Made by a program: the position numbers and the translations under genes. 47,254 nt of DNA, taken from Scenedesmus sp. ARA3. Lineage: Eukaryota; Chlorophyta; Chlorophyceae; Sphaeropleales; Scenedesmaceae. The DNA lies in NCBI GenBank assembly GCA_004335835.1, contig RWJK01001059.1:55986-103239 (forward strand), read 5' to 3'. The notes below the pieces were generated by a model. It was given only the letters and a program-made list of their open reading frames with translations. It did no database searches and was not told the DNA's origin. Shown in pieces: positions 1 through 12,171 of this stretch (positions are counted from its first letter, which is position 1; each line of letters opens with the position of its first letter).

Positions 1-2
<2 letters not shown>

Positions 3-56
<54 letters not shown>
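3..56 (+). repeat. (CTG)18 tract at an intron 3' end
   Basis: Eighteen perfect CTG units followed by GCAG, the acceptor of the exon starting at 61. The run occupies the place of the polypyrimidine tract of that intron. It may continue to the left of the window edge. Confidence 0.95.
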
Positions 57-57
<1 letters not shown>

Positions 58-60
58 CAG

Positions 61-1743
61 GCGATGCGTCTGACGCTGGTGCAGGTGCTGATGAACAGCA
101 AGGGCTACAACATGAACCCGCTGCAGAGCCTGTACTACGTGTCGCCCGCCTGCTTCATCTCGCTGCTGCTGCCCTTCCGTAAGTGCCATGTGCTGCCAGC
201 TGCCATGTGCTGCCAGCGGCATGGAGCAGCAGCGCAGCCAGATGGGTGGTCACGATGCTGTAGCAGCGCATGCGCATGTGCTGCATGACCTCGCAGCTGG
301 ACGGGGTGCATGCTTGAGCTGTGCACTGAGATGCATGACAATGCTGTGCCACACACAGACCCCCAGCTGCGGCTCACATCCTGACATCAGGCTTTCCACA
401 TCTTCCTGCTCTGCTGCCGCTCTCTGCCTTTTTCTGCCTGCCTGCATGCGCGCCATGCCGCCAGTGTGCGTGGAGTACCCTCGCATCGTGGCAGCGCAGG
501 TTGAGCACAGCATACACTTCAACGCGCCGGTGCTGCTGGCCAATGCGCTGGCCGCCTTTGCGCTCAACCTGGTGGGTGCTCAGCACCCGCGCGGCTGGCG
601 AGCGCATGCTGGAGGCAGCTGTGTCGGCCCAAAAACACTGCTGTGTGTTTGTCTGTGCTATGCGTGCCGCTTGATGAGCGTAGTGCAGCAGATGTGCAGC
701 TGATGGGTGCATGCGTATGTTGACCACGTCCGCCATGACCTGCTGTAGCTGGTGTTTAAACTTACCCTGGCCGCCCACGGTACGGCATTCCGTGCTGCCC
801 GCTGCGCTGCCAGGCTGTGTTCCTGCTGATTGGCAAGACCAGCGCGCTGACCATGAACATCGCGGGCGTGATCAAGGACTGGATGCTCATCTTCTTCTCC
901 TACTACATCTTCAAGGCGCCAGTCACCACGCTGAACCTGGCGGGATACTTCTTCTGCTGCAGGTGCGGCCAGAGGCTGTGCGTTTTATGCAGCTGCTGTG
1001 TGCCTATGAGCTGCAGCAGCATGTGCATGGCTGAGTGGTCAACAGACAGTTTGGGCTCACTGGTCAGCGCGAATGCGGCTCAAGCACCAGCAGCCAACGC
1101 ACACGCACATGTACTGCCTCACCAGCACCCACCACCAGCTGCTGTCGTTCGGTGGCTGCCTCTTGCTGTAGCAAACCACTGGCGCTGTCTATATAGCGGT
1201 AGGCCCATCTCACGCACAACACACGCCTGCTGTGCCTGCGCTTCCTCTGTACGTTGCTGCTGCTGCTGCTGCTGCTGCAGCGGCGTGGTGTGGTACAACC
1301 AGATGAAGCTCAAGGCGCTGAAGGCCAAGCTGGCGCAGGGCAGCAGCAGCAGCAGCGACAAGGCCTACAGCAGCAAGTCCAAGCCGGAGAGGGAGGGTGG
1401 CCTGGCCTACCTCGGGCTGGGCCAGCAGCAGGACCTGGAGCAGCCGCTGCTGCAGAACCGGGCCAAGGAGGATATTTTGGCGGAGATCCAGCGGCTGCAG
1501 GCTCAGGTGGAGGCGCTGGATGCCCGGGTGGGTGTGAGTGCGGCCGGCAATGCACACAGCCATAGCCATGGCCATGGGCAGCAGGTGCCAGCAGGGGTGT
1601 TGGGTGGCATCAGCATCAGCACGGTGGCGAGGCTGCACGGCAGCGGCGGCGGCAGCAGCAGCAGCCACAGCGGCGGCAGCAGCAGCAGCAGCCCGTGCCT
1701 GTCGGTCGGCAGCAGCAACAGCAAGCTGGAGCACCGCAGCTGA
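61..1743 (+). CDS. Sugar-phosphate/phosphate translocator family protein, 3' part
   Basis: Partial gene; its 5' exons lie outside the window. Exons are 61-178, 465-571, 814-962 and 1281-1743, all with GT-AG junctions and consistent phase, giving 278 residues. The product matches the C-terminal half of plant triose-phosphate-translocator (TPT/EamA, DMT superfamily) proteins of the At3g17430 type: helix segments around [34 protein letters not shown] and LKDW-like IKDWMLIFF, then [16 protein letters not shown]. Such proteins exchange phosphorylated sugars or nucleotide sugars across Golgi or plastid membranes; the substrate cannot be told here. The last exon adds an unusual cytosolic tail of about 140 residues with a short predicted coiled coil ([17 protein letters not shown]), a His/Ser/Gly stretch and Ser runs. 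The stop is TGA at 1741-1743. The first exon's acceptor directly follows an 18-unit CTG run. Confidence 0.9.
1257..1277 (+). repeat. (CTG)7 tract before acceptor
   Basis: Seven CTG units run straight into the CAG acceptor of the last translocator exon (1281). This is the second intron of the same gene with this arrangement. Confidence 0.9.
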
Positions 1744-4700
1744 TACATTCGGAGCTAGCTTGCTAGGGGTCTTATGGGGGATTGCGGTACTAGTTGGGCA
1801 CGGGTTTTTTTTTGGCGATTTGGCCACCAGCCCTGCATGTTGGCAGTTGGGGTGCAGCAGGAGCTGCTGGGTTTCGCGCTGTGCTGGGTGAGGTGTTTTG
1901 GCAAGGTCTGTTGATGCTTGGAGTACGTGCTGGCTTTTAGAGCTGCTGCATGATGGGCGCGCCGGCTGCAGTGTGCGACTGCAGTTGCGTTCAAGGATTT
2001 AGTGTAGATGTATTTTCCAGGTGGTGCTCCCCAGGCCTGGCGATCTGTGTGACATCACTGACGGCTGGCTGCAGCTGTGAGCCGCACTCCTGCAAGCTGC
2101 ACACCTGCAAGCCGCATGCCTGTGGCTGACTGTGATGGGCTGCGGCCGCTTAGCCTGCCGCCAGCAGCGCTGCTTTCTGCCCAGGCAGCTTGCTGCCATA
2201 TGCAGTGGCCACACGCAGTACGTTCTGCAGCGCATTGGCTGCCATTCTGGGATTTGAAAAGCATTCACCGCCACCCGAGCAGTACTGGTCTGTGTTTGTG
2301 AGCCTGCAGAAGATCGTTGGTGGTGTTGGCGATGAGCACCTTGGTGTACAATTGGCTGTGTTTTTGGGGGCCTCGGAGCGCACCAGCAGCGGGGCTGGCC
2401 TGCTGCACTGCTGCCGCAGCTGTGGAGGCAGTGCTGCCATCACAGCGCAGCTTGCGTCATGCAGGCAGCTGGGTGTGCATGCACTACACTAGTGGACTGG
2501 GATGTGCTCTGTGCACTTGTGATCCTCGGCACCTTCAGCCTAGCTTACCGCAAGCACCTGCTCAGACGATTGCAATCACAATTGTGGTGTCACAGCGCTG
2601 CGTGTTGTTGAACAGGGCTGCACCTTGGCTGCTGCAGGCGCTGAAAAACGCGCCTGTTCGGCTCGGCAGCTGCATTGGTGTTTGTGAAGGATGTGACACT
2701 GGCATGCAGAACATGTCGCTCATCCATGTTCTGTTGTGCCAGATGCACGCAATTTCATTCAGTTCATTGCGGACTGTTAAAGCACTGCAAGTAAATGCGG
2801 CAGTAATTGCCTGTTCTTACATGTTGTTTATAAGCTGCACATGCAGCATGCGTGCTGCTGCGCCAGCATGCCGGGGCTGTGATCTCCAGCGGCAAACTAG
2901 TACTGCTTTGAGCACCATATGGCGGGGTCTAAGGCTGGCAGCAACGTGATGTAGAGCTACGGCTTGGTTGGTAACATGTTGATGATGAAGGCAGCGTGCA
3001 TCGCAACCTCAGGGGCACAGTGCCCCTCCGTGCGCATGGTCAGCATTCAGGCACTGCGCAGTTCCTGTTACTTTGCAACTGAGCCCACCAGCCCTTCATA
3101 CGAATGCATGTGCGGCTGGTAGCGCTCAACACACACACTCGCTACAGGGCCTGTGCGTTTTGCATGGCCAGCGCTTGCTGTGGTCCTGGCTGTCGCTATA
3201 GCGTGAGTGCACAAGCGCTCATGGATTGAGCTTTGCAATGCACAGTACCCGTATTCTGGATTGATGTGGGGGGTTACACCACTGTAGGTTACAGACCGCT
3301 TACCCATAACAAACACTGCACCCTTCACTGCACCTGAGAAGTTCTTCTACTTGACAAAAACAGCATTGCGGCTTGCCAAGCCGTGGTCAGCTTCACAGCA
3401 GTTGACCTTTGGCAAAAGCTTTGGCTGCAGAGCGCCGACACCACATGTGTGCATGCGTGCATGCTCAGGCTGGTGCCAGGGCACCTTCGGTCACAAAGGC
3501 GTTGACAGCTGTCAGCAGCTGGTATCGATCGGCAGATTGAGCAGGGCCGCACCCAGTGCAGGGGGAGCAACGCCTGCAGCAACACTGCATTGCCGGGCAA
3601 ATGTGCAGCACACACCGGCACATCACGTGTTGTGCTGATCATGCAATTCTACAAATCAGTAGGGCCATCAGGCTCGATCAATCGATATCACACACCTCTT
3701 CATGCAGCTGCATGCCATGCTCCAAGCACAAACTGCAGCATGCCATGCACAGCCTGCACACAGGGCACCACCAGCGAGCTTGGAGCCCGCAGTGCTGGCC
3801 GCCAGCGCGGCGCTGACAGATCAAGGTACAACGGCCGGCGCAGTTGGCATGAAGTGAGCTCAGACTGCCTGCCAAACATGAGAGAGACAGTGCCGCAAAT
3901 AGAAGCCATTGCGAGGCACGCCGCGCTGCAGGTTCTACCGCAGCGCTTGAACCCGCAGCACATCACAGTGATAAGTAGTCATGCTGCTGCAAGCCATGCT
4001 TGCCTCATGATCCTGCGGCACCGAAGATGCAAGCGGCATCTGTTGCCTTTTTGTTGATGCAAACAAATTGGCCAGCTTGAAAGCTGGCAATGCAAGCGAG
4101 TGTGCAGCAGGCACCAGAGGCCTCTCCCAGACAGAGACAGCAGGCACCAGAGGCCTCTCCCGAACAGAGCTTGCTTGGATCAAATGGCTTTGCCTTTTGT
4201 GCTGCGGCACCACTCCATACCCAATCACGGCAAGTTCCATGCTGCAAATATATCAAATGCAGTCAAACCCTCTTTCACTTACTTCACGCTGTCATGCAAC
4301 AATGCAGTACTTCAATGCACGTCATGCCGGTGCATATCAAACAACCACAGTGCTCATCAGACGTGCCAACATCAGGAGCAGCAGCACAAGCAGTGCATTC
4401 AACCCAAGCATTAGCAGCAACACCACCCTGGCCACACACCAAAACAGGTCTCAGAAATCAGCCCCTTTCACCAGGCCTATAGCCGCCAGATTCATTCAGG
4501 TGAACATGCATACCTCGCCTGCAACACCTCAGCTTTGCACCTGTGATCGCCTGCAAGCATTGCAACGCCGCGCAGCATGCAAAGCTGCCGCAGCGACAGC
4601 AGCAGCTACTGCGGATGACCTGCCTCATCTCCTGGCCAGCTGCCAAGCAGCCGCAGACCACCCAGCCCGAGGCCTCTCTGCCTTTTCTTTTTGTGTGTCA

Positions 4701-4917
4701 CCTTATCATTGGCCTGAATGCAGCCCTGTTGTAACACCATCGTTTGAACCACCGGCCCCATCCGCCTGCCAGCTGGCAGCCTGTCTCCGTGGCTGCAGCA
4801 CCCGCTGTGTGCTTGAGTGAGTGACTACCCGGCTGCTGGCGCGGGCCGCTTGCTGCTCTGCAGCTCCTGGGAAAGTCAAAGCTAAGAAGGTGTGTGTGGC
4901 CCGGGGCTCCACACCCT
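1744..4917. other. Convergent intergenic region, no gene recognised
   Basis: About 3.2 kb between the 3' ends of the translocator (+) and the subtilase (-). It should hold both 3' UTRs. Open frames here are short, lack domain similarity I recognise and do not join into a phased model. A 33-bp tandem duplication lies at 4106-4171. Confidence 0.6.
4106..4171. repeat. 33-bp tandem duplication
   Basis: Two adjacent copies, 4106-4138 and 4139-4171, share AGCAGGCACCAGAGGCCTCT and differ only near their ends. They lie in the convergent intergenic region, with no evident coding role. Confidence 0.85.
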
Positions 4918-7900
4918 CTACCCGTTACCGCTGTTAAAGCCGTCATCACTTGGCGGCTTCCGCACAATGGTTGCTGTGGTGGCCACATCCACCATGTAAA
5001 CTGCAGCCTGCTTGCGCCCCGAAGCAGCATCCCCGGCAGCCAACGGCGGGGTTAAGCGCAGTCGGAACCTGTAGGTGGCTCCTAGCACGGGCGCCACACC
5101 ATCTGACGTGTAGTTGCTGTTGATGTAGTAGTACGGCGGGAAAAGCAGGAGATTGTAATAGAGTGGCATGCTTTGCGGGATCGGGCCCAGGTCGATAGAC
5201 CCCTTGAAGACATCGCCTGCTACAGCCGGCCCCTGGCTGGGCTGCAGGCTTGATGCAGACAGCTCGTCGCCGCGCTGCTTGGCAGCCGTCACGCTGAAGA
5301 TGCTGCTGCTGCCAGGCCGCTGGCGCTGCTGCTGCTGCTGCTGCTGCTGCTGTGGGCGAGCTGCCTGGCCGGGTGTTACAGTGTCATTGCCGTTGTCTGT
5401 GCCATTTGGTGGCGGTGTGGTGCAGTTGTGGCGGGCTGTCGGCACACACCACATCTCCACTTCAATACGAGCTGCCGGTCGCACCATGACAACGGCAATG
5501 TAAACGCTGTCGAAGTACGAGCCATCCGCGCTTACGTCAGCAGTGTACAGCGCCGAGCCGCCGCTGCGGTACCGGCATGTGACGTCATCCGGCCATACGT
5601 CGCACACGAATGCAGCCGGCCGGTCCTGCAGCACGCTTGCTGCAAGCGCATTCATCTCCGGCATGGGGGGCGCAAAGAACGCCAGGCTGTTGGGCTGGCC
5701 AAAGCTTGAGTAGTCTTTTGAGGCTCCTTGATAAGGGACCGACAGGGGTGACAGCCGAGCAGACTCCGGCGTGGTCCAGGGGTCAAAAGGGTTGAGGGTG
5801 CGGCTGGGCACTGCTGGAATGGGGCTGGCGCGCGGCTGATTAGGACCGGGCGTGAATGTTATGTAGCCGCTGATGATGGCATCATGCTGACGCAGCGCGT
5901 CAGGGATCCTCACTGTGACCTGCACGCGTACATGTAAAGCAGCAGGAGGGAACAGAAGCGAGTCTCTCGCGTTTCATGCTGTCAGGCACACCGGGAGTCG
6001 CAGCTGCGCTGGATGCACAAAATGCAGCATCAAAACGCGCAACGCAGACTGCAGGTGGCAAACCGCAACCAGATCAGTCACAGGCTGCCTGTAGCAAGCA
6101 TGCACTGCCGCACCCACGCTTGCCTGCTGCTGCCCTCAACAGCACGATCCACCTGCCTACCTTGACTGTCGCCTTGCCGTTGCCTGGCACCGTGACTGCT
6201 GCCGGCTGCGCCGTCACTGCAGCGCTTGGTGTGTCCACAGCATACACCTGCCGGTACCATCCCTTTGTAAGAGACACACCCACAGCAGGGCTGTGCCCGA
6301 TGGCATATGTGATGTCTGTAGGGCCGCTGTTTGTGAGGGTGAGCTCGATTGTTTGTGCTGCCATGTCTGTGCGCAGCAGCAGCTCGTGGGGGCTGATGGA
6401 CACCTCTGTGAATGCAGCAGCCATGGCCTGTGGGGGCGGCAGGCGCGGCAACAGCAAGCAGGCAGGCAGGCAGGCAGGCAGACAGGCAGGCAGACAGACA
6501 TACAGGTCGCTTCATTGCACCGCTGCATCCATTTCGAGTGTGACACCTGTACATGCGTGTTATATGTGCACGACAGACTACACGAGCGCACGGCAGCAAG
6601 CTGAGAGCCGAGCAAACCAGTGGAAACAGCATCAGCCTCTTATCACATGAGCAGGTACTGCAGGCAGGTGTGCTGCAGGTGCATTGCAGGCACTCTAACG
6701 TCAGCTACGACAGCTGCAAACAGCCCACTGGGTGCAGCACGCCGCTCCCCTTCACGCACCCGCACAAGGCCTGCGCCTGTCTTCACTGGCGGCCACATCA
6801 GTGTGGTGTTTTGGTAGCGGATGGGCCGCGCTGTGTTCTTCAGCACGCGCGTTGCAGCAGCGATCCAGCCTCCCTCAGGCTTTGTCACGTTGAGCTGCTG
6901 CTGGCGCTGCTTCCACATGGCCACTACACCCGCCAGATACGGGCTCGCCTGCACAAGCACAATGCACAAGGTGAACAACAGGCTATAGACAGCAGGCAGC
7001 TGCAATGCACAGAACCACACGCAGCACAACAGTTGCCTTGGCTTGAACAATAAAGCTGACACAATTGTATGCGGGGGCACTGCGGTGCTCAGGCTGCTGC
7101 CAGCTGCATCAAGAGGGGTGCCTGCAACCCATTGAAGCTCAGCAGCTGCAGTGCAGCTGCCGCAGTGCAACAAGGGCGCACTGCAGCAAATGCAACAGAC
7201 GCAGCGCAGCGTTTGCAGTACAGTGTTCGAGCTGCAACACCTACAGAGCGGCATTTGCAGTTTCACATTTACAATGCAACGCATGGTGTGCAGCACTTGC
7301 AACGCAGCAACTACGCTGCGCAGTGCACCACCGCCACCACCACCCACCATGGAAGTGCCCTGCAGGTTGAGGTAGCGGTCCTCCGGCCCAGCCGAATAGA
7401 TCATTGCGCCAGGCGCAGAAATATCCGGTTTCAGCTTCAGGTCAAGGCTAGGTCCCATGCTGCTCCATACAGTAGGCTGGCCGCCCCACTCGCGTGGCAG
7501 TGGCACCATGGAAGCGCCAGACTCGCTCATCAGCCGAATCGACTTTGAGGGGTCGCGTGCCAGGCGTGCGGCGAGCGCGGCGCCGTGGTTTGCTGCCAGC
7601 ACAAATACGGGCACCTGGCGGTTGCGCAGCAGGGTGCTGCCGGTGAAGGCAAAGTCGTCGTTGGGGTACACGAACAGCACCAGCCTGGGGCGCAGCAACT
7701 GTCACAGCAGCAGCAGCAGCAGCAGCAGCAGCGCGGGACACAGTTTCAGCACAGAGAGCGTGGGTGTGGTGCAACCCGCGCACCGCAAGCCACTGCCGCC
7801 TACATGCCCGTTCCTCGCTGCGCAAAACCAGCTACGCGGCAATGCCGTGCAGGCTGAGCTGTGGCTGCCAAGTCAGCTTGCAGCAAGATTCAGATCGTGT

Positions 7901-10189
7901 CCTATGTTGTTCAGTCTCCAATTCTGGTCTCAGACCATGTGTTCAACCTGTTGTGGCACACGCCATCTAAAGATGGTGCCAGGACCCACGTGTAGCTACT
8001 ACCCCTCTAAAACAAGCAGGCCTGCCAGCAGTGCCGCCGCCAGCCTCACCAGCAGCCAGTCCCAGATCTCAGGGCTGCTGCTGATGCCCCTGCCCAGGCA
8101 GTCGGGCATGATCTGCAGCACGATGCCCTTGTCTTTCATCTGCTCGGCCCGCTGCATGCGCGTGACGGGCACAAGCGGCTCGCAGCCGCTGGCGCTGCCA
8201 AAGGCCGGGGAGGTGCGCAGCAGCAGCAGCGACACCGGCAGGCGCATCGTGCCGCTGGTGGTGGCCTTGGTGTCGACGCGGGTGTACGCCCCTGCAGGAT
8301 GGCAGTGGGGGCGCAGACAGCAGCAGTAGCAGCAGTAACAGCAGCGCAACAGCAACATTCAGGCGTGAGGGAGACCTGATCAGCAGCAGCATGCGGCTGG
8401 AATGCTGTGGCAGATGTTGTGGCGGGTGAAAGCAGGGAGCTGGTGCACGGTGCGCATGCATTGCAGTGCTGCCGCGCAGACAGCATCACCGCACAGTGCA
8501 CTGCATCTTTGTGTGTGAAGACTCCTCATTTTAGCAGTGTGAATGCAGGTGCCTTCTAAAGCCGGCACTGCAGCATTTCGGCTGCTGCTGCTGTTGAAGG
8601 CCGCGCAGGTTTGTTCCTGTTATAGCAATACAGCCAACATCTGCCACGCCCCAAGCAACTCACAAATCCAGTTTGTCTTCTCATCGCCGCCCATGCTGAT
8701 GTTCCTGTTGAGCTTAAACGTCGACACCGGGATCTCTGAGGCGTTCACGGCTGCCACAGCAATCACACCCTCAATCAAATCAGGTGTCCCCATGGACCAG
8801 AGGTAGGCCTCCCCACTGTTGCCTCCCTCATTGCCTGCTGCTGCCACTGGGATGACGTCTGCATCAATCACAGGCTGGATGGCTTTTATCTGCTGTTCAG
8901 ATACTGTGAGTCCGTACGAGCCAAAGCTCATATTGATGACGTCACATTGCGCCTTGACGCTCTGGTTCCATGCACGGTGAATGGCGGCGTCGTACATGTT
9001 GCTGTTGCTGTTGTCGCGCCCCGCGTTACCAAGCTGCAGCAGCAGTGGCAGCAGCGAGCTCGACAGATCAGCAGATCATGACAGATCAGCAGATCATCAC
9101 AGACCAGCAGATCATGACAGAGTATGACAGATCAGCAGATCATGGCAGGGAGCTGACAGCAGCAAACAAGCACTGACTGCGCTGCAGCTGCTGGCTGGCT
9201 TGCTGTCACAGCGCAGCTTTGGAAGCAAGCCAAAGTCACGTACGGTAGCCGCAGCATGGCAGCAGTGAGTGATGCATCAAGCACAGCTCGGCGCAGCCCT
9301 GCAGCAACGAAGTGCTTGAGCATGTACAATGCTCGCTAGATCAGACCAATGCGGGGAAGTCGGGTATTTGAGCTGCTGAGGTTGACTGTGCATGCTGCAT
9401 GTGGCTGTGCATGTGGCTGTGCATGTGGCTGTGCATGTGGCTGTGCTTGTGGCTGTGCATGTGGCTGTGCATGTGGCTGTGCATACTGCATGTGGCTGTC
9501 CGTGTGGCTGTGCATGTGGCTGTGCATACTGCATGTGGCTGTGCAAGGTGCCACGCACCTTGAAGGCGCCCAAGTGCGCCTGCAGCAAGGCAACAGCAGC
9601 CAGCAGCAGGATGCAGGGACCATTGCACACACAGCAGAGCAGCGGCAAACACGCAGTAAGTAAAGCGGATGTTACTGCCACCTTACGGTGCTGCTGGGCA
9701 GGGCTGCTCTGCTGCACAGGCGTGTAACTACAGCTGCCAGCTGTGCCGCTTGACAAGTTGCCACACCCAGGATAATGCATGGTGCTTTGCCCCTCACGTG
9801 ATGCAAGCTACTTTTCAACTGCGTGCATTCCAATGTGCGCTGCGCATGCGCAGCGCACCACGCCCTCTGCAGCAGAACCTGCCATACTGCTGCCCTGCTG
9901 TCCCTTGCTGCTGTGCGGTCATGCTGCCGTATGCTGCTGTGCTGCCGTGCTGCCGTGCTGCCACAATGCCGTGCTGCCATATGCTGCCGTGCTGCCGTGC
10001 TGCCATGCAGCCATATGCTGCTTGCTGCCTTGCTGCCACACTGCCTTGCTGCCCTGCTGCACTGCCGCAGTGCACACCCCCTCCCTCCCTGCCAGCTTGC
10101 TTACCAGGTAGGCCACGCCGCGCTGCTGCGCCAGCGGGGTGCCGTCCTTGTCCAGCAGCTTGAAGGGCTGGCCGCCCACAGCGATGCCT

Positions 10190-10276
<87 letters not shown>

Positions 10277-11197
10277 GCGATGATCCAGGTGCCTTGAGGT
10301 CTGGCTGATGCTATATTTGCAGCATGCATTCGGCGCAGCGCCGCGGGCGCACCGAGTGCACCCCAGCGCGCTGCTGTGTGCGTGAGGGACACCCAACACG
10401 CAAACACGTGCATGGCATGCAGTGACAGGCGTGCATGAGGTGTCTGGTAGCAGCTGGCTGCATAGCCGCAGCTGCTCAGCGAAGCTGCAAGCGCCCGCAG
10501 TGACGCTGCTGGGCTGCATTACATGATGGCATATGCATGTGTGGCTCGCTGCTGCAACAGTGCAGTGCTGCCACACGCTGCTGCAACATGCGCCCCACCT
10601 GCCACATGCGTGCCGTGGAAGACCTGCGGCGCCGTGACCTGCACAACACAGCACGTCCCGCACGGGCAGCAGCAGCTGTCAGTGCAAGCACTGTCAATAC
10701 ACAGCAGGTGCTGCGGTGAGGCGCGTGTCACATGTGCTGGCAGGGATCAAGCTTGATTGCTGCACGGCACGTTGATAACTGCTGAGATGTCTCTCTGCAC
10801 TCAATGCTTGGAAACATACACCATCACTCATTGTCTTCAGCAAAGATCTGCTACTGCTGCGCGTCAGCTGCATGCCCGATTGTGCAGCGCACCGCTGTCT
10901 GGCTTGTTTGTGATATCAATTTGTCTATCAAGCCATAGCATAAATGCTTTCGCGCACCGCTGTCTGGTTGGGCCAGGACGCATCATAGTTGTAGAATACC
11001 CTGCAGGGCCAGCGCCAGGGTGGGACCACACTGCACCCCCCAAAGGTGGGGTGCGTGATGTCTGTGCACAGGCCGGCAGGCAGGCAGGGCAGGGCAAGGT
11101 GTGCGGTGTGGGAGAGAAGCTTCGGATGCAGCAGACCTTGTGTGATGGGCAGCACAGCATGCAGCAGCCCCTGCTGAATCCTGCGACTTTCTCCCTG

Positions 11198-11241
<44 letters not shown>

Positions 11242-12171
11242 ACTGCTGTCGCTGGTGCTGCTGTCGCCTCCGCCGCTGCTGCTGGTGCTGCCGCCGCTGC
11301 TGCCGCCGCCGCTGCTGCTGTGTTGTGACAGGCGCCACGCAAGTGACAGCCTCTGCTCACCTATGCTGTTGTCCAGCACACACACGCGCGTGCCGTACCC
11401 GTTCAGGCCATACTGCTGCGCGGCAGCAACCTGCGGCAGAGCAGTACGGCAGACGCAACCAATACGTGAAGCGTAACTTACACAACATTGCCCACTGTGC
11501 ACCAAATTTTGGGCATGAATGGCCCAACAGTGATATGTGGTTGCCGGCTCAGCTTCCTTGCAAGTGAGGTACAGGCACAGCTTGTTATGGGTGCAGCGAC
11601 ATACGCGCATCCCACACATGACATTGCCAAATCACACCTCCTGTCGGTGTGATGTATGCCGTGTCTGGCCGCGGGTTCATTAGCTGCAGCTATGACCCAG
11701 ACCAACATGACACTCTTGCATAACCAAATCAAGCTAGCACGTTTCAGCGCTGGCAGTGCAGCAGCGACATGGCAGCTGAGCTGGATGGAGCTGCTTGCTG
11801 CTGCTGCAGCAGCAGCAGTAGCAGCAGAGGCAGCAGCCTGCTGAGCGTCTGCAGGTGTCAGCTGGGCCTCTGCAGGCGCATGCGGGGGCACGCTGCAGTG
11901 CATACGTTCAGTGCTATGCTGCCTGGCGCACCTGGGTCATGTGCCTGCCGTCTGTGCCCAGCACTGCCATCTGGACCTCATCGTTTTCGAAATCATCCTG
12001 AGCAGCAGCCACATCAGCAGTGGCAGCAGCAGCGGCAGCGGCAGCGGCGGCCAGATGCCAGGTGAAGATGCCATGTGCAGACGTACCTGACAGCACCAGC
12101 AGGCCAACTAGCTCCGCGCTGATCGCTCGGGGTGCGTGCTTCCAAGGTGTAAAGATTGATGTAGGGTGCAT
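4918..12171 (-). CDS. Subtilisin-like serine protease (S8 family, PA-domain insert)
   Basis: Exons in gene order: 12171-11932, 11430-11361, 11061-10958, 10638-10599, 10187-10105, 9033-8664, 8291-8050, 7698-7348, 6948-6760, 6427-6161, 5919-4918. Every junction is GT-AG and in phase, giving 985 residues. Catalytic residues by motif: Asp100 (VCVLDNSID, where the family usually has D-T/S-G), His146 (FHGTHVAG), oxyanion Asn247 (PVAAAGNEG), Ser499 (GTSMASPYLAGVVAMWK, split by an intron after Met). A protease-associated-type insert (about 303-440) lies between Asn and Ser, as in plant subtilases and bacterial Vpr. Two Fn3-like segments follow (from about 564 and 653). The last exon has a nine-residue Gln run. 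The N-terminus (ATG at 12171) has one hydrophobic stretch near residues 17-30 that could be a signal peptide; I see no clear I9 propeptide, so the start is the weakest part. A probable secreted or vacuolar endoprotease. Confidence 0.88.
6459..6501 (-). repeat. CAGG/CAGA tetranucleotide repeat in intron
   Basis: Short tetranucleotide array in the subtilase intron 6428-6759. On the gene strand it reads as a pyrimidine-rich CTGC/CTGT stretch about 30 bases before the acceptor of exon 6427-6161, so it could serve as the polypyrimidine tract. Confidence 0.8.
9062..9142. repeat. 18-bp tandem repeat in subtilase intron
   Basis: Three contiguous 18-bp copies of GACAGATCAGCAGATCAT-type sequence (9062, 9080, 9098), a partial copy at 9116, and another full copy at 9125-9142. 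The array is in the intron just upstream, in gene sense, of the exon starting at 9033. Confidence 0.85.
9390..9545. repeat. 12-bp minisatellite (CATGTGGCTGTG)n
   Basis: About a dozen near-perfect copies of a 12-bp unit, with two interruptions containing ATACTG. It lies inside subtilase intron 9034-10104. Because the unit length is a multiple of three and carries no stop, several frames stay open across it and give false repetitive ORFs (His-Ser-His-Met, Gln-Pro-His-Ala, Cys-Gly-Cys-Ala). Confidence 0.9.
9888..10072. repeat. Imperfect TGCTGCCG/TGCTGCCATA repeat
   Basis: A degenerate array of TGCTGCC units of mixed spacing within the same subtilase intron (9034-10104), close to its 5' splice site at 10104. 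Confidence 0.75.
10191..10274 (-). repeat. (CAG)28, sense (CTG)28 before an acceptor
   Basis: Twenty-eight perfect triplets, the longest run in the window. On the subtilase strand it reads (CTG)28 and ends three bases short of the exon starting at 10187, the acceptor CAG being the next triplet. The exon boundary is fixed by phase and by the continuity of HGTHVAG with the residues that follow. Confidence 0.95.

Noticed and set aside
9062..9142. CRISPR-like direct repeats
   Set aside because: The units are contiguous without unique spacers and lie in a eukaryotic intron.
9277..9780. Minus- and plus-strand ORFs rich in His-Ser-His-Met or Cys-Gly-Cys-Ala
   Set aside because: They are products of the 12-bp intronic minisatellite, open in several frames at once.
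9815..10663. Minus-strand ORF of 282 codons with a long Cys run
   Set aside because: It is in the wrong frame for the subtilase exons and crosses the (CTG)28 tract; the phased exons 10187-10105 and 10638-10599 explain the coding signal.
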